Source of the DNA: Lingula anatina
Taxonomy: Eukaryota > Brachiopoda > Lingulata > Lingulida > Lingulidae
DNA length: 32,851 nucleotides
Reading direction: 5' to 3'
NCBI RefSeq assembly: GCF_001039355.2
Contig: NW_019775058.1
Location: 83,461 to 116,311, forward strand
Part shown: positions 30,817 to 32,851 of the stretch, piece after piece
How the letters are laid out: every line of letters begins with the position of its first letter
Numbering within the stretch: position 1 is the stretch's first letter
The notes under the pieces: model-generated
Seen by the model: the letters and a program-made list of their open reading frames with translations, nothing else
Database searches by the model: none
Told to the model about the DNA's origin: nothing
Program-made: the position numbers and the translations under genes

Positions 30817-32501
30817 TAGATAGATAACAATTGTGTTAGATGGGCCCAGTTACCATTGTATTAGTTGAGACTGACCTCTTGTCTCATCATCTTATGTGGA
30901 TGAATATCTCCTACAGCATTGAACACCTTCACAGCGACCTCCTTATTCTTGTATTTGGCTCTGTACACTGACCCAAACCCACCATCACCAAGTAAGTACT
31001 CTGGGCTGAAAAAAAGAGTGAGAGAATTCAGGCAAGAGCTCAGTGTAGATGGTATATATATAGGCAGAGTGAATATTGTCTTACGGTATTTAATTGCATT
31101 ATTTTATCACATTTACTATAGATTTGACTGTGTTCAAAGGAAATGCTAAATTCTTATATCCTGTTGTCTCAAGCCCCCATTATATAAAACAAGAAAATAG
31201 ACTAACTTTATAATTTCACCAATATATGGCTCATAACTATTCTAAGTAGTTTGGATATAGAATAAAAAACTTTTTTTATATTTTTATATTATTTTTACTC
31301 TTTTATCTTTTTAACTATTCCATCACATCCTTCACAATTCATCCTGGCCAAATACATTAAAAATGTCTGATCAAAACAGCAATACCAACTTAAGCCTGCT
31401 ACCAATACTAGTAGTTCTTGCTTATAAGGGAACACTTCTGCAATTTGTACCTGGGCAAATACAAAGACACTAACTGCATTTAACAACAATAAGACAGCAC
31501 AGATACCTTTTGTTAAAGAAAAAGCTCTGTGGGTCAATTTGAAAATGATCTTCCAAGTCCGCAAATATCACATCTGGAGCCTGAAAAATAACAATCACTG
31601 ATTCTGTAAATAATGCACAGTACATACGATAATGTATGGACTCGGCAACCTAAATGTAGCACTACAACCAATAATAAATCACATAGATTAAATTGAATTT
31701 CTTAAATCATATCAGTATAATTTTTTTAATAAGTCAATACAAATCAATCAGTACTTACATATAACATACAACTTTTCAGTGCACTAAAAGCTACCTTCGA
31801 CACTGAGATCAGTAAAGATTTAAACACAACAAGCCAGCTATAGCTAACAAATGTACAGACAACCTATCTCAGTCTTTCTATTAACTTACCAGTCTACTCA
31901 GGGGCACTGGCCCACAGTTGGGGCAGTTCATTGATGCGTCCAGCTCCGACTGACTGACCAGGTCATCCAGGACAAAATGGTGGATAGATGGACCTGAAAA
32001 GCAAGAAGGGACAAAATATGATGCTGCATACTTTCAACCTTCATGTACATATAGCCTAGGAAATGCTGTAATTTAATTTTTCAATATTATGTAATGAAAA
32101 TGGATTTATCAATAAAAGTCTAAAATTCCAATAAGTCATTGAAAACAATAATGATCATAAAAACTAATAATATATACTTTAAAATTTAATTTAGATGGGA
32201 GATAAAAGCACAGTGTCAATATGAAACTGAATTAAGAATAGTCTACTAGTATATATAGCCACTCCAGTAATAGCTGCCACTGTCTGTTGATTTTCATTTT
32301 CAAGTCTCCCCAACTGATGTCCAACATTACCCAGTGTCCCATATATTTACCTGTCTAGATCACCACCCTGACTTACCTATGCACTGTGAGCAGGGTACTA
32401 TTCTCTGTACCAGCTCTAATCCAGTGGGAGACTTCTCTGTGAGACCAGGGTACCACTCCTCTATCAGAGTGTCAATGTGGTCCACTATGTGTCCCAGCAC
32501 A
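15548..32501 (-). CDS. LRRK2: LRRK2-like Roco protein kinase, C-terminal 767 aa (COR end, kinase, WD40)
   Basis: Eighteen exons whose phases all join cleanly; the 5' part is beyond the window. In order: end of COR-B with a VDHID...EEWYPGL signature (1-36), two CxxC pairs (C37/C40, C65/C68), an APDV...ADL linker, then a Ser/Thr kinase at about 103-360. Kinase residues seen: glycine loop GDGGFG (107-112), Lys127 in VAVK, Glu144 in RQE, YRD 214-216, DYG 241-243 (not DFG, as in LRRK proteins), SEGTPGYRAPE (256-266), and Arg353. A WD40 propeller follows (about 380-715), then a short tail ending in DWR. Known family members are multidomain GTPase-kinases acting on membranes, with Rab GTPases as substrates of human LRRK2. 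COR and WD40 match LRRK2 better than LRRK1; the related invertebrate LRRK3 is an alternative. Oddities: four WD40 exons appear twice, a minisatellite overlaps one splice donor, and two UGT genes lie in one intron. Confidence 0.88.
16030..16110 (-). CDS. LRRK2: LRRK2-like exon: last WD40 strands
   Basis: 81 nt between TTTTTTCCAG and GTGAGT. It encodes TSCVVTGGFGFHTF and so on. Its length and phases join cleanly to both neighbours. Confidence 0.82.
16476..16672 (-). CDS. LRRK2: LRRK2-like exon: WD40 blade
   Basis: 197 nt. It includes CRVTSLLLQNTHTLWVGTG and LLVILDT, matching LRRK2 VKTLCLQKNTALWIGTGGG. It begins and ends in split codons that fit both neighbours. Confidence 0.9.
16964..17101 (-). 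CDS. LRRK2: LRRK2-like exon: WD40 blade
   Basis: 138 nt. It includes YLYLAKMQEATVEAWDLN, matching LRRK2 LYIAKQNSPVVEVWD. The donor is GTAAGT, phase 2. Confidence 0.88.
17406..17584 (-). CDS. LRRK2: LRRK2-like exon: WD40 blade
   Basis: 179 nt. It begins DAFAEPSYTLRFG and includes LYIGCGSKIVML, matching the LRRK2 MWGGCGTKIFSF strand. The donor is GTGAGT, phase 2. It is not duplicated. Confidence 0.88.
17969..18053 (-). CDS. LRRK2: LRRK2-like exon, copy A (WD40)
   Basis: The predicted peptide is the same as at 20726-20810. This copy is the one joined directly to the downstream exons (17584 and below). Confidence 0.8.
18054..18599 (-). other. LRRK2-like intron, AT-rich with AATA repeats
   Basis: Contains degenerate ATA/AAT runs near 18117-18180. 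No gene seen. The equivalent intron in copy B is 20811-21352. Confidence 0.5.
18600..18775 (-). CDS. LRRK2: LRRK2-like exon, copy A (WD40)
   Basis: The predicted peptide is the same as at 21353-21528, with six synonymous differences. The donor is GTAAGT in both. Confidence 0.75.
19186..19299 (-). CDS. LRRK2: LRRK2-like exon, copy A (WD40)
   Basis: The predicted peptide is the same as at 21923-22036. Splice sites are intact. Confidence 0.75.
19300..19687 (-). other. LRRK2-like intron with TTAA-rich palindromic run
   Basis: TTAATTAATTAATAATTAATTAAT at 19310-19335 is self-complementary, and a (TA)n stretch follows near 19400. No gene seen. It is duplicated at 22037-22424. Confidence 0.5.
19688..19789 (-). 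CDS. LRRK2: LRRK2-like exon, copy A of the kinase-WD40 transition exon
   Basis: The predicted peptide is the same as at 22425-22526, with intact acceptor and donor. It is probably the other allele of one exon. Confidence 0.75.
20254..20254. other. Single-n assembly gap
   Basis: It separates copy A from a GC-rich orphan segment and then copy B. Confidence 0.9.
20255..20361. other. GC-rich orphan segment at a contig edge
   Basis: About 107 bp, strongly GC-rich in AT-rich surroundings. It carries a tandem GGAGCCGCAGGAGCCGGC motif (Gly/Ala-rich if read on the plus strand) and an imperfect inverted repeat ACCGCCAGCG...CGCTGGTGGT at about 20336-20359. It replaces the sequence expected next to exon 17406-17584 in copy B. 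A chimeric read end or an allele-specific insertion are both possible. Confidence 0.6.
20726..20810 (-). CDS. LRRK2: LRRK2-like exon: WD40 blade (copy B)
   Basis: 85 nt. It encodes VYVGLASGQLAIFDANNV, matching the LRRK2 LVGTADGKLAIF strand. It is repeated at 17969-18053 with one synonymous difference. Confidence 0.85.
21353..21528 (-). CDS. LRRK2: LRRK2-like exon: WD40 blade (copy B)
   Basis: 176 nt. It encodes DSRILCLTTIG, GCLSGHIWVYD and LPDSVLCMHF, matching LRRK2 SRILCLAL and TDSVTCLYC. It is repeated at 18600-18775 with six synonymous differences. Confidence 0.88.
21923..22036 (-). CDS. LRRK2: LRRK2-like exon: WD40 blade (copy B)
   Basis: 114 nt, phase 0. It encodes MELWVGSGGS and QLSWVSL, matching the LRRK2 WLGCG...GQLSFLDL blade. 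It is repeated at 19186-19299 with two synonymous differences. Confidence 0.88.
22425..22526 (-). CDS. LRRK2: LRRK2-like exon: kinase to WD40 transition (copy B)
   Basis: 102 nt, phase 0. It starts AAEIHEKLER and ends SKNMTVECMTLR, matching the start of the LRRK2 WD40 domain. It is repeated at 19688-19789 with two synonymous differences. Confidence 0.88.
22946..23164 (-). repeat. 58-bp minisatellite containing an exon end and its splice donor
   Basis: Three full 58-bp units start at 22991, 23049 and 23107, with a diverged partial unit at 22946-22990. On the minus strand each unit carries the last 45 nt of the kinase exon (VIYLCLKYVPEERPT) plus a donor: GTAAGT in two units, a slightly altered one in the third. 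The unit at 23107-23164 is the functional exon end; the others lie in the intron. 58 is not a multiple of 3, so including an extra unit would shift the frame. Confidence 0.9.
23120..23248 (-). CDS. LRRK2: LRRK2-like exon: kinase C-lobe end (ERPT)
   Basis: 129 nt, phase 0. It encodes PWPDMQDVIYLCL and PEERPT with the conserved subdomain XI Arg. Its last 45 nt and GTAAGT donor form one unit of the 58-bp minisatellite at 22946-23164. Confidence 0.88.
23596..23703 (-). CDS. LRRK2: LRRK2-like exon: kinase helix F
   Basis: 108 nt, phase 0. It encodes ADMYSFGMTLYELVTNG, the conserved DxYSFG helix, then FRNQLDEAVLM, which aligns with the FPNEFDEL region of LRRK2. Confidence 0.9.
23704..24276 (-). 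other. LRRK2-like intron between helix-F exon and UGT gene
   Basis: No exon or RNA gene seen. Short open frames at 23925-24134 and 24003-24224 have no support. Confidence 0.5.
24277..24282 (-). terminator. Polyadenylation signal of UGT copy 1
   Basis: AATAAA on the minus strand, 165 bp after the stop codon at 24448. UGT copy 2 has one at the same relative place. Confidence 0.5.
24448..26043 (-). CDS. UDP-glycosyltransferase (UGT), copy 1, single exon
   Basis: 531 aa, usual UGT length, intronless. I start at ATG 26043; the frame stays open five codons further but without an ATG. Family members transfer a sugar from a UDP-sugar to small lipophilic molecules on the lumenal side of the ER. Seen: an N-terminal hydrophobic signal (about 6-22); His36 in PCTHIFN, at the catalytic-base position; Asp146 in LLFVDMSN, its charge-relay partner; the UGT signature at about 367-395 (FITHCGVSSTWE...WDQQ, with HCG where HGG is usual); a C-terminal membrane anchor at about 486-513; and a lysine-rich end KEKAH that fits a KxKxx ER-retrieval signal. 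It lies inside an intron of the LRRK2-like gene, same strand, 0.58 kb from a very similar copy, with its own TATA box and polyadenylation signal. Substrate unknown. Confidence 0.93.
   Translation of the reverse strand: MATFHLIQHVVILSLVLLHVPMESDGEKILIFPCTHIFNSRTLNLEKISVMLRDHGHTVSMLVGDHYKPKMNVSGIELIVYKMPELWVNKGGELDLNTTMYYVEKDPMPFVKEIEKVDYMMAENLLEDQQLVKRLKAAGFSLLFVDMSNMAVNYFLREYLDIPSIAYNNFGFFDIWFYFNQPSFPSYMPYILTDFSDNMTFTERLQNLDFVIEAEEWANEKIETMDKLKQKYLPNENWPSARHTYQRMSLFIAANVNFAFDYPRPVMPHVKPISGLLWTPPKPLPKFYANIMASATQGVILMSFGTLVPTLPKDKAEILAKVFAKLPQKVIWRYKGVAPKFLGKNTYLVDWFPQNDLLAHPATKLFITHCGVSSTWETLYHAVPVVAMPLLWDQQHQARKLKERAKIGEIVVFSSLSEEALETAINKVLNDRSYKENAVRMSKLLQDTPMSGQEELLFWINYVIRHNGTLHFHSQATYRLNWYQYYLLDVIAYKLLVQCLYYAMYLSLGVISWKLLKKILTMFQGKKEKAH
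26081..26091 (-). promoter_or_regulatory. TATA box of UGT copy 1
   Basis: TATATAAAGGG about 40 bp upstream of the ATG. UGT copy 2 has TATAAAGGG at the same spacing. Confidence 0.65.
26096..26152 (-). promoter_or_regulatory. Conserved proximal promoter block, UGT copy 1
   Basis: 57 bp immediately upstream of the TATA box, identical to 28269-28325 at 55 of 57 positions. It contains a GATA-type site (CTTATCTTCA). An (ATCA)n stretch follows at 26154-26170 and breaks the similarity. Confidence 0.55.
26397..26431. repeat. (ATA)n microsatellite
   Basis: About 11-12 uninterrupted ATA units between the two UGT genes. Confidence 0.9.
26458..26463 (-). terminator. Polyadenylation signal of UGT copy 2
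   Basis: AATAAA on the minus strand, 162 bp after the stop codon at 26626. Confidence 0.5.
26626..28215 (-). CDS. UDP-glycosyltransferase (UGT), copy 2, single exon, catalytic His replaced by Tyr
   Basis: 529 aa, intronless, started at ATG 28215 as in copy 1. Same layout: signal peptide, N-terminal acceptor domain, UGT signature (FITHCGVSSTWE...WDQQ), C-terminal anchor and a KQKVQ end (KxKxx). Tyr34 (TAT) stands where copy 1 has His36 (CAT), at the catalytic-base position, while the partner Asp144 is kept. The region equivalent to copy-1 residues 231-476 differs at about six positions (near 98 percent identity). The acceptor half is only about 84 percent identical and the signal peptide is more diverged. 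There is no frameshift or stop, so it looks expressed. Activity may be altered, since human UGT1A4 and UGT2B10 also lack this His and favour N-glucuronidation. It is the upstream member of the tandem pair. Confidence 0.93.
   Translation of the reverse strand: MAAFHFIQYLLVISVTLVPRVIDGEKILIFPCTYVFNSRTMNLEKISVMLRDHGHSVSMLVGDRYKPKMNISGIELIVYKMPELWVNKGGELDLNTTMNYVEKNPMPFAKEFEKVDNLLAENLLEDQQLVKHLKAAGFSLFFVDISNMAANYFLMEYLNIPSIAYNNFGFFDSWFCFNQPYFPSFMPHVFTDFTDNMTFTERLQNFDLLMEAEDWGNEKIETMDKLKQKYLPNENWPSARHTYQRMSLMIAANVNFAFDYPRPVMPHVKPISGLLWTPPKPLPKFYADIMASATKGVILMSFGTLVPTLPKDKAEILAKVFAKLPQKVIWRYQGVAPKFLGKNTYLVDWFPQNDLLAHPATKLFITHCGVSSTWETLYHAVPVVAIPLLWDQQHQARKLKERAKIGEIVVFSSLSEEALETAINKVLNDRSYKENAVRMSKLLQDTPMSGQEELLFWVNYVIRHNGTLHFHSQAAYSLNWYQYYLLDVIAYKLLVQGLCYALYLLLGVISWKLLKKILTMFQRKKQKVQ
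28253..28261 (-). promoter_or_regulatory. TATA box of UGT copy 2
   Basis: TATAAAGGG about 40 bp upstream of the ATG, matching copy 1. Confidence 0.65.
28269..28325 (-). promoter_or_regulatory. Conserved proximal promoter block, UGT copy 2
   Basis: The same 57-bp block as 26096-26152 with two differences. Similarity between the two loci stops just upstream of it, so it marks the 5' end of the duplicated unit. Confidence 0.55.
28326..29081 (-). other. LRRK2-like intron upstream of the UGT pair
   Basis: AT-rich with no exon seen. It may hold distal control elements of UGT copy 2, but none can be identified. Confidence 0.4.
29082..29275. repeat. Minisatellite, about four units of 48-50 bp
   Basis: Each unit begins GTAAAA(AC)ATTACA(C)AAGA and contains a CTCAT-CTCATA core. 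Units are diverged and vary in length. It lies in the LRRK2-like intron, 36 bp from the DYG exon. Confidence 0.75.
29311..29436 (-). CDS. LRRK2: LRRK2-like exon: DYG and activation segment
   Basis: 126 nt, phase 0. It encodes KISDYGISRF and SEGTPGYRAPEV. The Gly and Ile after DY correspond to the human LRRK2 positions 2019 and 2020. The 5.6-kb intron that follows holds the two UGT genes. Confidence 0.9.
29437..29898 (-). other. LRRK2-like intron
   Basis: Nothing beyond a T-run near 29470-29481 is seen. Confidence 0.5.
29899..30003 (-). CDS. LRRK2: LRRK2-like exon: catalytic loop YRD
   Basis: 105 nt, phase 0. It encodes GMAYLHHNMIIYRDMKPEN with the catalytic Asp and Lys. The donor is GTGAGT. 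Confidence 0.9.
30260..30424 (-). CDS. LRRK2: LRRK2-like exon: kinase hinge
   Basis: 165 nt, phase 0 at both ends. It encodes LNHPSLISMVAVGV and the hinge/GSL segment, matching the LRRK2 N-lobe to hinge. The donor is GTAAAA. Confidence 0.9.
30425..30875 (-). other. LRRK2-like intron with (TA)n
   Basis: Carries the (TA)n/(GATA)n microsatellite. No gene seen. Confidence 0.5.
30760..30827. repeat. (TA)n-(GATA)n microsatellite
   Basis: About 27 TA units followed by about three GATA units. It is self-complementary and able to form a cruciform. Confidence 0.9.
30876..31005 (-). CDS. LRRK2: LRRK2-like exon: kinase glycine loop and catalytic Lys
   Basis: 130 nt. It encodes PEYLLGDGGFGSVYRA, the VAVK lysine and the MMRQE glutamate of helix C. 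The acceptor is TTTTTTTCAG and the donor GTCAGT. Confidence 0.9.
31006..31506 (-). other. LRRK2-like intron
   Basis: AT-rich; no feature supported. The open frame at 31295-31564 is only the linker exon plus intron. Confidence 0.5.
31507..31580 (-). CDS. LRRK2: LRRK2-like exon: COR-kinase linker
   Basis: 74 nt between TTTTTCAG and GTATCT. It encodes APDVIFADLEDHF and so on, the conserved linker entering the kinase. It ends in phase 2. Confidence 0.85.
31890..31993 (-). CDS. LRRK2: LRRK2-like exon: second CxxC
   Basis: 104 nt between TTTTCAG and GTAAGT. It encodes an HHFVLDDLV helix and the NCPNCGP knuckle, aligning with the LDDL region before the LRRK2 kinase. Confidence 0.85.
32377..32501 (-). 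CDS. LRRK2: LRRK2-like exon: COR-B end, first CxxC
   Basis: 125 nt. The acceptor ends CCCCAG and the donor is GTAAGT. It encodes the VLGHIVDHID and EEWYPGL motifs shared with the COR end of LRRK2, and the PCSQC knuckle. It begins with the last base of a codon, so at least one upstream exon exists. Confidence 0.85.
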
Positions 32502-32815
32502 CTGGGGAGTAATGATTCCAAATATTAGTTTTCCTTAACATATTCTAAATACTGGTACCAATTGACAAGAATTATAAATTTGTTGTAGTTAACAGAGTTG
32601 CCACCATAACAATACTTTAATGTGGAGGGCAACTATTAAACACATTACAAACAATAGATGGAAATACTTGAAAATAAAGGAAAAAAATCCCAAAAATGTG
32701 TACATTACGTTGAAATAGGCATGTCTATCATTTTCTTTTTTAGGGGGTTCTAATTGCATAGAATAAGTGCTTTATACAGGAGTTTTTGATTACAATAACA
32801 TATTCTAATACCAGT

Positions 32816-32820
<5 letters not shown>
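32502..32820 (-). other. LRRK2-like intron upstream of the first visible exon
   Basis: No exon found. The next upstream exon, which must supply two bases of a split codon, is outside the window. Confidence 0.5.

Positions 32821-32851
<31 letters not shown>
32821..32851. repeat. Poly-A run at the window end
   Basis: About 31 consecutive A. It is a homopolymer, possibly the tail of a retroelement or a contig-end artefact. The window stops inside it. Confidence 0.8.

Noticed and set aside
1-32851. CRISPR array, operon or prokaryotic defence system
   Set aside because: Introns, Kozak starts, AATAAA signals and gene families are all metazoan, and the repeats lack a spacer structure.

Overview
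The window is eukaryotic (metazoan) nuclear DNA. It is AT-rich and intron-containing, with GT-AG splice sites, Kozak-type starts, AATAAA signals, microsatellites and minisatellites. The gene content (a LRRK2-type Roco kinase with a C-terminal WD40 propeller, vertebrate-like microsomal UDP-glycosyltransferases, an orphan rhodopsin-type receptor with a long ectodomain) and the high apparent heterozygosity suggest a marine invertebrate, most likely an invertebrate deuterostome such as amphioxus, a hemichordate or an echinoderm. The species cannot be fixed from sequence alone.

Layout. (1) 1-3.1 kb is mostly non-coding; on the minus strand at 680-692 there is a candidate first coding exon of a leftward gene. 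(2) 3.1-5.5 kb, plus strand, holds a two-exon GPCR of 658 aa with a glycosylated, Cys-containing ectodomain of about 340 residues. At 7.53-7.62 kb lies a short terminal exon, also plus strand, whose parent gene is unknown. (3) 8.1-11.2 kb is a second copy of 5.07-8.14 kb, including the GPCR 3' end and the orphan exon. (4) 11.3-13 kb has a 34-bp minisatellite and a decayed remnant of a related GPCR 3' end, itself present twice. (5) 15.5-32.5 kb, minus strand, holds the C-terminal 767 codons of a LRRK2-like gene in 18 exons: the end of COR, the kinase and the WD40 domain through the stop codon. The intron between the exon carrying DYG...APE and the next one contains two intact, single-exon, same-strand UDP-glycosyltransferase genes (24.4-26.0 and 26.6-28.2 kb), a tandem pair.

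Assembly caveat. Four single-n gaps occur (8137, 12301, 14209, 20254). Three of them sit exactly at the junction of two near-identical direct copies (about 3.07, 0.64 and 2.7 kb). The copies differ by a few percent, with intron indels. The pattern is best explained by unmerged haplotypes placed in tandem, so about 6.4 kb is probably redundant and the real locus is nearer 26.4 kb. The 2.7-kb copy duplicates four LRRK2-like exons, with 11 synonymous and no amino-acid changes.

Most notable biology: the UGT pair nested inside the kinase gene, with the catalytic-position His replaced by Tyr in one copy; a C-x2-C...C-x2-C knuckle pair between COR and kinase; a 58-bp minisatellite that copies a kinase exon end together with its splice donor; and the GPCR remnant. 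No evidence was seen for CRISPR, prokaryotic elements or viral genes.
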